The translations under genes and the position numbers were made by a program. A stretch of 64,000 bases of DNA, taken from NCBI GenBank assembly GCA_963576475.1, contig OY754974.1, positions 9,556,404 through 9,620,403 on the forward strand, written 5' to 3'. This DNA comes from Molanna angustata (Eukaryota; Arthropoda; Insecta; Trichoptera; Molannidae). Below are positions 10,318 to 21,960 of the stretch, piece by piece. The first letter of the stretch is position 1. Every line of letters begins with the position of its first letter. The notes beneath the pieces were generated by a model. That model saw only the letters and a program-made list of their open reading frames with translations, did not search any database and had not been told where the DNA came from.

Positions 10318-12920
10318 ACTCTCCACACTATGGAATAGGGGAGAGTCATGATTTCGCAAAATTTAAGCGTATTTTTTTTACATCAATTTCTCAATGGGTA
10401 TCATGTAGAGAATGCACACTATGAGTTTCGTCGTGATGTGTTTGTGTGTATGGCGTATACGCTGTACGCCATACGCCGTACGCCGTAGCATTTATCTTTT
10501 TTGTGTCCTCTCTACAGCCCAAACTATAAGTCTGATCGACTTCATATTAACATCATATGTGTAAAGTGCAAAGACCTAGAGCTGATTAGTTTTCCATAGA
10601 CAACTTTTGATTTCTTCTCTATGAATTCATCATTTACGTTGTTTTTTTTTTGTGTCCTCTCTGCAGCCCAAACTATAAGTCCGATTGACTTCATATTGAT
10701 ATCACATGTGTTAAGTCCATAAACTTAGAGCTGATTAGTTTTCCATAGACAACGGTTCATTTTTTCCCAATGTTTCTTTATGATTTCATCTATTAAAACT
10801 GAAAAAATGCTCTCACGACCTGGAAATTAGAGATATTTTAATTTGGTTTCAACTATTTATACAACACCAAGAATCTTCATAAAATTGTATTCAAAGTTGG
10901 TCAATGATAAAAGAAAAATATTCAACGGTTTCAAAAATTATATTTTATTTAATGGATATTTGTATGAAACTTATATGTAACAAGAGAATTTTTTTATATT
11001 TGGCAATGATCAGTTCATTGATTTCATATTGATAGAAGAATATTAATAGCTTGAACTTAGAACTGATTAGCTTTTCATAGATATCATATAATTTCTTCAT
11101 ATGATATCACGTGTAAACATTGTCAAAATGCTCTAACGCTCTTTGAAACAAAATTTATCTGCTTTTTTTAAAATATTTCATACAACATAAGCAGTCTTCA
11201 GTATACTGCATTAATAGTTTGTCTATCTTAACATAAAAATATACTATCGGAAGAAAATTTATATTCCTGGTAGTAACATTTAGTATGAATAAAAATGTAA
11301 TTAGATAAATTTCTATGTATGGAAACGTTTAGTAATTTGATTTCATGTTATAATGTAAAGAGCTTGAACATAGAACTGATTAGCTTTCCATAAATAACAA
11401 AAAAAATCTTCATATGATATCACCTGTCAAAATTTGGAAAATGCTCTCGCGTTCTTTAGAACAAAATTTATCTGCTTTTTTTAAAATATTTCATACAACA
11501 TAAGCATTCTTCACTATACTGCATTAATAGTTTGTTTATCTTAACATAAAAATATACTATCGGAAGAAAATTTATATTCCTGATAGTAACATTTAGTATG
11601 AATAATAATGTAATTAGATAAATTTCTATGTATGGAAAAGTTCAGTAATTTGATTTCATGTTATAATGTAAAGAGCTTGAACATAGAACTGATTAGCTTT
11701 CCATAAATAACAAAAAAAATCTTCATATAATATCACGTGTCAAAATTTTGAAAATGCTCTCGCGTTCTTTAAAACAAAATTTATCTGCTTTTTTTAAAAT
11801 ATTTCATACAACATAAGCATTCTTCACTATACTGCATTAATAGTTTGTTTATCTTAACATAAAAATATACTATCGGAAGAAAATTTATATTCCTGATAGT
11901 AACATTTAGTATGAATAAAAATGTAATTAGATAAATTTCTATGTATGGAAAAGTTCAGTAATTTGATTTCATGTTATAATGTAAAGAGCTTGAACATAGA
12001 ACTGATTAGCTTTCCATAAATAACAAAAAAAATCTTAATATGATATCACATGTCAAAATTTTGAAAATGCTCTCGCGTTCTTTAAAACAAAATTTATCTG
12101 CTTTTTTTAAAATATTTCATACAACATAAGCATTCTTCACTATACTGCATTAATAGTTTGTTTATCTTAATATAAAAATATACTATCGGAAGAAAATTTA
12201 TATTCCTGGTAGTAACATTTAGTATGAATTAAAATGTAATTTGATAAATTTCTATGTATGGAAAAGTTCAGTTATTTGATTTCATGTTATAATCTAAAGA
12301 GTTTGAACATAGAACTGATTAGCTTTCCATAAATAACAAAAAATTTCTTCATATGATATCACGTGTCAAAATTTTGAAAATGCTTTCGCGTCCTTTAAAA
12401 CAAAATTTATCTGCTTTTATTAAAATATTTCATACAAGATAAGCATTCTACACCATACTGCAATAATAGTTTGTCTATCTTAACATAAAAATATACTATC
12501 GATAGAAAATTTATTTTCCTGGTAGTAAAATTTAGTATGAATAAAAATGTATATAATAAGATAAATTTCTTATGTATGGAAAAGTTCAGTAATTTGATTT
12601 CATGTTATAATGTAAAGAGCTTGAACATCGAACTGATTAGCTTTCCATAAATAACAAAAATTTCTTCATATGATATTACGTGTCAAAATTGTCAAAATGC
12701 TCTAACGTCCTTTAAAACAAAATTTATCTGCTTTTTTTAAAATATTTCATACAACATTATAATTCTTCACCATACTGCATTAATAGTTTGTCTATCTTAA
12801 CATGAAAATATACTATCGTTAGAAAATTTATATTCTTGGTAGTAAAATTTAGAATGAATAAAATATTTCATTGTCAATATTTGTGGTGTGGAGAGTTTAG
12901 TGTTGGCCACAACCCACTCG
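10318..12920 (+). repeat. inner head plus second, shorter 313-bp array of copy A
   Basis: The head module at 10318-11158 repeats 3710-4551 almost exactly. About 5.5 satellite monomers follow (11159-12880). They become more diverged to the right: the last two (about 12290-12880) carry unique changes such as GTATATAATAAGATAAATTTC near 12550, which reappears at the matching place in the second copy (58215-58260). The module ends with GTGTGGAGAGT and the CCACAACCCACTCG tail. Confidence 0.9.
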
Positions 12921-14038
12921 TTTTACTATAACAATAAAGTAAATGATGTGCAAAGGAACGTGATATCATATTTACTTTATTAGCATTTTCATTGTGGGTG
13001 GAAACCGTGAATACAGTATTATTTGTTTCTTAATGATGAATATTTTGCTTTGAATTCGGCCATGTGCACCTAGAAAATATAGGTAATTATTAGTTATAGT
13101 AATTGTTCAACTAAATACTTGAAATCATTTTTGATCAGGTAACTAATAGAAACAAATGATTGTCATAAGACCTCCTCATATCATATTTTATACCTGTAAT
13201 TTAGAAATACCTAATAGATAAAAATGAATGCTGCATATTTGGCGTTGATACATTAGAATGTTGAATCATTACTTGTCATATTATTGATATATGGAAAGAT
13301 ATTATAGTGTTTTACTTATCGGGGGATATTTTGGTATACAGATATATTATAAGTAGGTATGTATTAATATAATTTTTTTTATAATCATGTCTTACTTAAC
13401 CTTTTCTCTGAATGTTGTTTCAATCGTGAAGGCAAAATAAATATGATATTATATCACATCTATGAAAAGAAGATCTCATATATGAATGCAATAAAAATTT
13501 TAAAGCATTTTCTATAAATGCAAATGCAAGTCTAAGTCTTGGTCCATATAATATAGAGTTAGAGTAAGTTACTGTGTCAAATAGATACATACAATGTATA
13601 AATAGTTTGTAAATTCAGATATTACGTAAAATAATTAGCGGAATCTTTAGAAATAGTACATGATTCAAGGTTTTTTTTCTTTTGGCCGAGTGACAATTTT
13701 TTTCTCGTTTTCTCAAAAAACTAGTAAGTAACACCCTAATCAGCTTCTCGAAATACATCTGGCGTCCTGTCCTACATTTCATTGACTCACAATAATTAAC
13801 ATGTCTATATTGATTTTTCTTTTATCTCAGTTTTGTTTACGTCTCGTTGGTTTTTAATTGAAGGGGTCTTATTATTTTCAAAGGTTTATAAATAAAGAGA
13901 TTATATTTGATGACGGATGGGATAAAAAGTACGAAGTATTTTTTTATATATTATCTTCATGTATAGCTAGTGCATAAAGCCAGGTTTATTGCAAGAAGGA
14001 AAACTCTTCCAGAAAACCTGAGCATCGTGAAGTCTTTG
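12921..14038. other. AT-rich spacer, no gene recognised
   Basis: Nothing convincing on either strand. The first ~60 bp after the satellite element (TTTTACTATAACAATAAAG) resemble sequence that follows the CCACAACCC motif in the BEL leader repeats near 39110, so the real element edge may lie further right than 12920. Confidence 0.5.
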
Positions 14039-15292
14039 AAGATAAATTGGTACAATAGAAGGTAGATAAAAAAAGATAAATTGGTACAATAGAAGGTAGA
14101 TAAGAAAAGATAAATTGGTACAATAGAAGGTAGATAAAAAAAGATAAATTGGTACAATAGAAGGTAGATAAAAAAAGATAAATTGGTACAATAGAAGGTA
14201 GATAAGAAAAGATAAATTGGTACAATAGAAGGTAGATAAAAAAAGATAAATTGGTACAATAGAAGGTAGATAAGAAAAGATAAATTGGTACAATAGAAGG
14301 TAGATAAAAAAAGATAAATTGGTACAATAGAAGGTAGATAAGAAAAGATAAATTGGTACAATAGAAGGTAGATAAAAAAAGATAAATTGGTACAATAGAA
14401 GGTAGATAAGAAAAGATAAATTGGTACAATAGAAGGTAGATAAAAAAAGATAAATTGGTACAATAGAAGGTAGATAAGAAAAGATAAATTGGTACAATAG
14501 AAGGTAGATAAAAAAAGATAAATTGGTACAATAGAAGGTAGATAAGAAAAGATAAATTGGTACAATAGAAGGTAGATAAAAAAAGATAAATTGTTACAAT
14601 AGAAGGTAGATAAGAAAAGATAAATTGGTACAATAGAAGGTAGATAAAAAAAGATAAATTGGTACAATAGAAGGTAGATAAGAAAAGATAAATTGGTACA
14701 ATAGAAGGTAGATAAAAAAAGATAAATTGGTACAATAGAAGGTAGATAAAAAAAGATAAATTGGTACAATAGAAGGTAGATAAGAAAAGATAAATTGGTA
14801 CAATAGAAGGTAGATAAAAAAAGATAAATTGGTACAATAGAAGGTAGATAAGAAAAGATAAATTGGTACAATAGAAGGTAGATAAAAAAAGATAAATTGG
14901 TACAATAGAAGGTAGATAAGAAAAGATAAATTGGTACAATAGAAGGTAGATAAAAAAAGATAAATTGGTACAATAGAAGGTAGATAAGAAAAGATAAATT
15001 GGTACAATAGAAGGTAGATAAAAAAAGATAAATTGGTACAATAGAAGGTAGATAAGAAAAGATAAATTGGTACAATAGAAGGTAGATAAAAAAAGATAAA
15101 TTGGTACAATAGAAGGTAGATAAAAAAAGATAAATTGGTACAATAGAAGGTAGATAAGAAAAGATAAATTGGTACAATAGAAGGTAGATAAAAAAAGATA
15201 AATTGGTACAATAGAAGGTAGATAAAAAAAGATAAATTGGTACAATAGAAGGTAGATAAAAAAAGATAAATTGGTACAATAGAACAATACAA
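14039..15292. repeat. 34-bp minisatellite, about 37 copies
   Basis: The unit is GATAAATTGGTACAATAGAA followed by GGTAGATAARAAAA (34 bp). R alternates A/G in many neighbouring units, giving a partial 68-bp dimer. Copies are nearly identical. Because 34 is not a multiple of three and the minus strand of the unit lacks stops in any phase, all three minus-strand frames stay open (up to 465 codons). These are repeat artefacts, not genes. Confidence 0.97.
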
Positions 15293-15483
15293 TAAATTGA
15301 TACAATAGAATGAGATAAAAAAATTAAAGATAGAGGAAAAAAAATTAATAACACTGTACTTAAAGAGGAAAATAAGGAGGGTACAGAAGGATATAGAAGG
15401 AATATTCAGGAACTATTTGATAGATAAAGTTTTTTTTTCCTTTAAATATTTGTCTGGGTTTAAAATACTAAAAATATTAATTG

Positions 15484-15800
15484 ATGAATAGGTTAGAAGC
15501 TTTTGAGATGTGGTTGCATCGCAGAATGCTCAAAATCCCTTAAAAAGATCTGGTTACAAGTTCAGAAGTCACAAGTCGAGTCAGGACAACGAGTCAACTC
15601 CTGTCTACAATAAACTGGGCCACATAATGAGGGGAGAAAAATACCACTTAGGGCAAGATAGACGGTCGCCGAGGGACTGGAAGGAGACAGATGTCCTGGC
15701 TGCGTAATATCAGGGAATGGACCGGCTTCAGGACTGTGGAGCAGATATTCCGGGCAGCACAGGACACAGAGGGATTCGCCAGAGTGATGGTTCCCGACAG
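15484..15800 (+). pseudogene. LINE reverse-transcriptase C-terminal relic
   Basis: Translation in shifting frames gives RLEAFEMWLHRRMLKIP, then GHIMRGEKYHL, then SWLRNIREW and EQIFRAAQD. This is the characteristic C-terminal tail of insect endonuclease-reverse transcriptase LINEs (RTE-like or related). It has several frameshifts and a stop and no catalytic core. Family placement is from memory of the motif order. Confidence 0.7.
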
Positions 15801-15959
15801 GGCACCAGAAGAAATAATTGAATTACAGATTATTCAACTAATTACTATTACTCTCAAGTACTTGGAATCGCTCTCGTTTTCTCTTGCGTCCTCACAGTAA
15901 TAAACGACCAGAAATTTATAAACATGACAATATTGATCTTTTATTTTATATCAGATTTA

Positions 15960-16245
15960 TCTGATGATGGTGGCTGAAATCAATCAATCTTTGTGTGGCC
16001 CACCTCCATGTTAATTTATTTTGGGCAAAACGTAGAACACCAGTCCCTGAAGACCCCGATGCAGTCTAAACAAGATCACTCCATCTAGATGGCGAGCGTC
16101 CACGATATCTTCGTCCCTCTACGCTGCCCATCACAACAAGCTTTTCGAGGCAATCTGGTTCTCTTGCGTTAATATTTCCGTAACATTGAAGAATACGTCT
16201 CTAGCACAGTGTTGACAGACGATCCTTAATATGAAGAAGATCCAG
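15960..16245 (-). pseudogene. second LINE C-terminal relic
   Basis: On the minus strand the reading VEGRRYRGRSPSRWSDLV lies next to a TWRWATQRLIDF-like segment. This is a typical C-terminal RGRSPTRW motif of an insect LINE reverse transcriptase. In-frame stops and short length mark it as a relic. Exact clade uncertain. Confidence 0.6.
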
Positions 16246-16304
16246 AAAGTAATAGTCAATTTATTATGATTTTATCTGTCATAAAATAAATAACTCACAA
16301 AATA

Positions 16305-16480
16305 CTCAAATTCGCTAAGTTATACTTGAAAATATATTATGTTATTCGTGAAAATACGTACTTCTGACATTTAAATAAAGTAGGTACATAATTTCAAATT
16401 TCATTCATGAAAATATTTGTACGAAAATTGTTGAAAAAATGATAAATAAAACAGTAAAACATAAAAAAAGTTGTTTTTTA
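16305..16480. repeat. dispersed repeat shared with 41630-41780
   Basis: CGCTAAGTTATACTTGAAA and AATACGTACTTCT recur in the same order and spacing at about 41648-41700, with moderate divergence. No coding potential seen. The second copy lies inside the leader of the BEL element. Confidence 0.65.
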
Positions 16481-17228
16481 TCTGTCGAAAACCGTAACTG
16501 GTTGTGAAAAAAGCAACGTACAAAGTATAATCGTTTAAAACATTCTTGTTTTTGATAGATACTCGGCGAAAAATGAGTGTTTACAAATATAAAATGGTGG
16601 GGATAAAAAAATAATATGAAGGTACTAAGGTTATACTCCGAAACAAAATAACGTCATCAAAAAATGAATTTGCATTTTTTTTATATAAATAGTGCATAAA
16701 TTATAATTATTGAGCTCTAGAAAATGTATTCAAGAATGATTGAACTCTCAAGAAAAAAAAAACAGTATATTTAGAGTAACTTACGATCCACTTGTTTTTC
16801 TTATTTTTTCATTTCTTTCCCTCTTCTAAGCAATTTCATCTTTAAAGACATTTATATAGTTCAATTAGAATTAGCACATATCTTAGCGACAACCGAGACA
16901 CATAATTAAATCTTGACCGTGATTTGAGATATATATGTGAGATATTGAGATATGTTGGACCCATTCCAATATTATAATATTCAACATCGCAACTTCTTAT
17001 GTCAGGAAATTAATAGTGTAAATATTTATAAAGACACTGGCGTCATACCATATACTCGTAATGTAGTTAGATTTAGAAATGATCTCGATAAGATCCGATT
17101 TATACGATTATTGAACTCTTTTATTTCAAGAAATATTTTATATGTCTGTAAATTTAATTTAATTTTTACAATAATTCATTATTTTCCAATCAACCCAAGA
17201 CTGTAACAGTGTTATTAAGTTGTTATTT
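16481..17228. other. AT-rich spacer, nothing recognised
   Basis: No gene or clear repeat. The small open frame at 16952-17206 has no recognisable features. Confidence 0.5.
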
Positions 17229-17455
17229 GTTGGCCTTCGTGGCTCAGTTGGTTAGGTATCTGACTGCTGATCCAAGGGCCCCGGGTTCGATTCCCGGTGG
17301 AGACACAGTTTTAATTGTGTTTTCAGTCTGGATCTGTGAGATAATTAATATCGTAAGTCTCCATAATGTGGCAACTTGTTATTGGGTGCGTGTTAAATAA
17401 TTATTTGACATGGTACCTGTTAGTTGCCCGAGAAGCCAAATCAAATAAAAATAAA
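17229..17455 (+). mobile_element. tRNA-derived SINE, copy 1
   Basis: The head GGCCTTCGTGGCTCAGTTGG contains an RNA polymerase III A box, and GGTTCGATTCC is a perfect B box, as in a tRNA. A non-tRNA body follows (TGTTTTCAGTCTGGATCTGT, GGCAACTTGTTATTGGGTGC, CCTGTTAGTTGCCCGAGAAG) and an A-rich tail. Near-identical copies lie at 20860 and 46737. The tRNA part does not fold into a clean cloverleaf, so this is a SINE and not a tRNA gene. Confidence 0.9.
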
Positions 17456-18079
17456 ATTTATAAAAATTCCTTGAATCCTAGTGAGGTGTTCATTGTACCC
17501 TTGCAATTACATACTCATCAATAACACACATACAAACACTTATAATACACATGTTTGGAAAAATATTAAAAAAACACTCTGATAAAAAAAACAATAAACA
17601 GTTGGCAATAATCCATAAAAATAAATAATAATCCAATAATCCAAAACAATAATCCATCGACATAGATGAATCCAATAATAAATTAAATATATTCTATTTT
17701 CCTCGCTATTCATTCATAATATTCATTTACTAAGTTTTTAAACATCTTATATTGGTTAAGTTATTGATACCTACAAATCGTATCTACATATCGGACGTCC
17801 TAAAACAGGTTCACCTATTTGGACGTCCAATGAGTCAATATAAAAATAATACATAATTTTATGTTCCTATTTTAATTATGTATCCTGGAGCATTTTTGCT
17901 TGTACCAGCTTACTGTAAACCTAGCATTAAATTTTGGACATATTATCACTGTAATTTTGAAATTGTTTTGTTGTTATAGGTACTTAACGCTGTATTATGT
18001 ATAATGTAATTATGTATGTATCGTGCCAAATAAATAAATTGAATTGAATTGTAACATCTTCTTTATATTATTAATAAAT
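17456..18079. other. spacer with a probable LINE 3'-end fragment
   Basis: About 17870-18045 ends CGTGCCAAATAAATAAATTG and resembles LINE 3'UTR tails. The rest shows nothing recognisable. Confidence 0.35.
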
Positions 18080-18575
18080 AAATAAATAAATCGTGGTTGA
18101 ATCACAGTTCAATTAAACCCGATTCAAAGTCTTATTCCACCATATTCTGAGCCCTAGTACAGTTGATATCGATTTTGAGCTCTATTTCATACGATAGCAC
18201 CGAATTTAGTTTTGCTTTGGTTGTCATGAACACAGAACAGTATGCGCGGCACAGAATACGTGCTCGCCACACGATAGTTCTGCCAAACTCTTGCTATTAA
18301 TTTGATATTTTTGTTTGAATTCAAAATCGATCGAAAATTCTAATGGATCAAATTGCTTTTTATATGTTTTTCTCGTATCTTATGGTCATAGGTACTTCAG
18401 AATTGTGAAAAGGTAAGTTGAACGAACGTAAAACTACCCCCGTCGCCGCCGGTTTAATTAGACAATTGAATTGAATCACGGTTCAACACTTGATCCATGT
18501 TTATAAATGAGAAAAGTGATCAAATTTGGATTCAACTGTAGTTTAATTTTTGAATCACGTTTATAAATAACACTG
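18080..18575. mobile_element. possible MITE with diverged inverted ends
   Basis: TGAATCACAGTTCAATTAAA near 18105 is mirrored by GATTCAACTGTAGTTTAATTT near 18530 and by GAATCACGTTTATAAAT at the right end. Related motifs (GAATCACGGTTCAAC) recur internally near 18475. Ends and target duplication are not defined. Confidence 0.4.
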
Positions 18576-18882
18576 TTAATGTTTGTCGACAGTCTGTCTT
18601 CTCCTGATGGAGTATTTATGATTTCCCTTTCACAAAAGTAAATGCGGAAAATCTCCTACCAAGGCCACAGCCGAACTTCCGCTCCATCAGAACCAGAAGA
18701 TAGTCAGTTAGCCAGAAGAAATATTCCTATTGAAGAGATTATTAACCTTATACATAGCAAGCAAAGTAAATAGAAATGCAACTCCTACATAAAAAAAACA
18801 ACTAAGAGTTAATTAAAAAAAAAAGAAAAAAATACGATAACATTCACGTAAATGAGGAAGGATTTTTTTAACATGGCCCAGG

Positions 18883-19377
18883 GGGGCAAGTCTGGTTCAA
18901 CCGGCGAAATCAAAACCCTAGTGATTACCCATATCATGGATATAATTATTATATGGAGTTCTATAATATCTCTATCAGCTGTGAGGCATCGGCTTAGAAT
19001 AGTGCTTCCACTCTTTTCTATTATTGTTTTCGAGTGTCCCGTAAGAGCCGGGTAATCGAAAATACAACAGGCAACAATTATAACATCTCACATAGTTCAG
19101 CAATGAGGTTCACAACCCATTCTGAACATAGTGCCTTTTGAGGTGAGACGAGACTGGTGTGTGGGTATACACAGATATGTTGTGCTCCCTTTTATAAGGC
19201 AATGCACACCCGCACACCTTTCGCTGGTTACCCCACATTGTGGGATATGCCGTGATGGTATGAATGAATGGATGAAAATAATATCTTTAGATGTCATAGA
19301 AATGCATATGATAATTATATCCATGATATGGGTAATCAGTAGGGTTTTGATTTCGCCGATCGGAACAGACTTGCCCC
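18883..19377. mobile_element. MITE-like element, ~80-bp inverted ends, likely CCAGG target duplication
   Basis: The left arm begins GGGGCAAGTCTG and continues through GGCGAAATCAAAACCCTA and ATTACCCATATCATGGATA (to about 18958). The right arm (about 19302-19377) carries the same string on the other strand. CCAGG flanks both sides (18878-18882; 19378-19382), although the G-run makes the exact edge ambiguous. The core holds no transposase. A single diverged arm of the same family may lie at 57092-57140. Confidence 0.8.
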
Positions 19378-19382
19378 CCAGG

Positions 19383-19920
19383 TATAAGTATTTGGCTCCA
19401 TTATACTCTTCCGAAGAAGTACACTACGTAGCGTTGGGGAGGGTTTGTAATCTGCTCAGGCAAATATTAATTCGGATAATAAAAAGACCCGGATTGTATT
19501 AAAGACGAAACAATTCGTAAGATCGTTCCACAATCGGGCTTGAAGATATGAATTGAGGGTGACGAAATAACTTTCAAGAATTATTGCATGAATATGATTT
19601 GATATATCTCAATTTTGTGAGAATCCATATACACCTTTTTTAATGAAGTTGAAAGTCAACGGTTGTCCCTACAGTGTTTCATGGATGCTTTCCTGTTCTT
19701 TTGGCTTCTCGCGTTTTTTCATTAAATACCTCATTCAAATTATGATCGTTGGTCGTACCATTTTTTGCGTCGTTTTAATTTTGATTTCTTTCCTTCATTT
19801 ATAAATGCAATACTAAATGTATGTCAAAACCCACATCATAGTTTCAACTGCAGTAAATTTCTCCTTGGACGATGGACAGCAAAAATTACACTACTGACAT
19901 TACACAACTGAGTATCGTTA
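19383..19920. other. spacer, nothing recognised
   Basis: No gene or repeat identified. Positions 19918-19920 are the left TTA duplicated by the Harbinger-type element that follows. Confidence 0.5.
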
Positions 19921-20534
19921 GGCCTCGCTCACATTGGATGCGTTTTCGTACGAATTTCGCTCGTGCGTAAACGTACGTAAATGCACGAACGATCCCGATA
20001 CTTGATGTACTATGAGAGTGCTCACACTGGATGCGAGTTGGTCGTACGTGGTCGTACGTAGTCGTACTGTGGTCGTACGTATACGCACGTATTGTTACGA
20101 CGTCTGAGTTCGATCATGGACATGCTCACATTGGATGCGTTTTCGTACGAAATTCAGTCGTCCGAATACGTACGAAAACGTCGAAAACGCACGAATAATC
20201 CCGATCCTTTGAGCACTATGAGAGCGCTCACACTGGGTGCGAGTTAGTCGTACGTTGACGTGCGTATAGTTCCGACATACGAATTCGATCCAAACTTGTT
20301 TGGATATTTTGCTCCGTTCGTACTTTGATTATACATAAATGGATACAGAAAATTTTGTTAATTTGGTTTTTGGACACAAAAGTTTATGGGATTTCTGATT
20401 ACGTTATGCAATTTGATCCGAATTCAAATAACTAAATATTTTTTATGACTTGGTATTTTTATCTTTGTAAAATGTTATTTTACATTTACCTGTTTTTTTT
20501 TATAATTTGCTTACCCCAAGGTTTCAAATAACCG

Positions 20535-20730
<196 letters not shown>

Positions 20731-20859
20731 GCGTTTGCACGTGCTAGGGTGTGTGCGTGTACATGTATGTGTGTGCTTGTCTGCTGTTTTGTGCTATGTT
20801 AAGTGAATATGTTATTATAAAATGTTATTAACAAAATAATTTTGTTTATATTACAATTG

Positions 20860-21095
20860 TCGGCCTTCGTGGCTCAGTTGTTTGGGTATCTGACTGCTGA
20901 TCCAAAAGTCCCGGGTTCGATTCCCGGTGGAGGCACAGTTTTTAATTGTGTTTTCATTCTGGATCTGTGAGACGATTAATATCGTAAGTCTCTAGAATGT
21001 GGCAACTTGTTATTGGGTGCGTGTTAAATAAATATTTGTACCTGTTAGTTGCCCGAGAAGAAATATTAAATAAATGAATAAATAAATAAATGGGA
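20860..21095 (+). mobile_element. tRNA-derived SINE, copy 2
   Basis: Same head, boxes and body as the copy at 17229 (GGCCTTCGTGGCTCAGTTG, GGTTCGATTCCCGG), ending in an (AAAT)n tail. Inserted within the Harbinger-type element. Confidence 0.9.
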
Positions 21096-21109
21096 ATAAA
21101 ATTAGATGG

Positions 21110-21425
21110 AACGATGGCAGAGCGGTTAGCGCGCTGGGCTAGTAATCCAGTGGTCGCGAGTTCGAATCCTGCCTCGACCGATTTCGTTCACCTATAGCAC
21201 AAGCATTTATTTGCTTATTTTAGGGAACGTAGGAAGATGTATATGTACTTGTTTAACAAGGACATTTTTATCTAAAAAAAATAAAAAATAAATAAATTGG
21301 CTAACCCACAGAGAGGCTGTGCCTTGTGTGATTTTTGTATGCACGGTAGCTTTGTTGTGATTGATATTATGTTTATGTGTATTGTTTGTTATCCGTGTGC
21401 CAAATCTTAAATAAATAAAATTGTA
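21110..21425 (+). mobile_element. tRNA-Thr(AGT)-like SINE
   Basis: The head GATGGCAGAGCGGTTAGCGC, an anticodon arm with a five-pair stem around the loop CTAGTAA (anticodon AGT), and GTTCGAATCC as B box form a tRNA-like 5' region. The acceptor stem does not pair, and an unrelated ~240-bp body with tail TTAAATAAATAAA follows. This is a different SINE family from the one at 17229 and 20860. Confidence 0.75.
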
Positions 21426-21643
21426 CGACCAGCATCGTACGTCGACGTACGATCAAATTCGTATCAAAAATCGGAGAAAACCGTATCCAGTGCGCGCACT
21501 CGACCAGTATCGTACGTATACGTACGATGTGAATTCGTGTCCAATGTGAGCGAGCCAGTGCGCGCGCTCGATTCGTACGACCAGCATCGTACGTTTACGT
21601 ACGACCAAATTCGTATCCAATGTGAGCGGGCCCTTAGAGTTTT

Positions 21644-21700
21644 CATTTCGCAAAATTTAGGCGCATTTTTTATATTCTCTAATAAATATCACGTAGGTAG
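21644..21700 (+). repeat. diverged fragment resembling the satellite element head
   Basis: ATTTCGCAAAATTTAGGCGC, then a T-run and ATATCACGTAG, parallel ATTTCGCAAAATTTAAGCGT, a T-run and GTATCATGTAG at 3753-3802 and 10361-10410. Only about 55 bp match, outside any array. Confidence 0.45.
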
Positions 21701-21836
21701 TTTTTTAGAAGTATGTCTTGGTGTAGTGGTTATGAACATTTCCAAATATAAGTTTATTGAATTTGTTTTAATTCGTCGCACAAAGCCTCAATTATTGAAT
21801 GGTTTTTATTTATATATTTATATTTCATATATTTAT

Positions 21837-21960
21837 ATTTTATTTATATTTCATTTTTATATTTTATTTATATTTCATTTTCATATTTTATTTATATTTC
21901 ATTTTTATATTTTATTTATATTTCATTTTTATATTTTATTTATATTTTATATATATTTCA
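21837..21960. repeat. 24-bp AT-rich tandem repeat
   Basis: ATTTTATTTATATTTCATTT plus TYAT is repeated about four to five times. The hydrophobic open frames through it are artefacts. Confidence 0.9.

Larger units (their letters stand above)
3710..12920 (+). mobile_element. satellite-bearing element, copy A (313-bp repeat arrays between inverted ends)
   Basis: Bounded on the left by ACTCTCCACAC (3710-3720) and on the right by its exact reverse complement (12886-12896), followed by a 24-nt tail ending CCACAACCCACTCG at 12920. The left terminus also forms a hairpin (ACTCTCC at 3710-3716 with GGAGAGT at 3732-3738). Inside are two arrays of a 313-bp repeat, each headed by the same ~842-bp leader: outer 3710-10317, inner 10318-12920. 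The junction at about 10291-10317 (CTAGAAAAAACAG plus TTATTATTATT) recurs exactly in the second copy at 62351-62377. No transposase or replication protein is visible, so if mobile it is non-autonomous. The layout resembles Helentron-type, Tetris-like or Pearl-like elements with central tandem repeats, but none is established here. Confidence 0.75.

Noticed and set aside
14039..15292. CRISPR-like regular array
   Set aside because: Units are contiguous with no unique spacers, and the context is an insect genome.
13957..15354. 465-codon hydrophobic ORF and its overlapping frames
   Set aside because: Product of a 34-bp minisatellite without stops in any phase. Repeat artefact.
16952..17206. 84-codon ORF after an AT-rich stretch
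   Set aside because: No family resemblance, AT-driven composition, no splice or context support.
17229..17305. tRNA genes (also at 20860, 21110 and 46737)
   Set aside because: A and B boxes are present, but the cloverleaf is incomplete and a conserved non-tRNA body with an A-rich tail follows in each, so these are SINEs.
19131..19502. 123-codon ORF crossing the MITE at 18883-19377
   Set aside because: Runs from the transposon core through its inverted end into flanking DNA. Chance frame.
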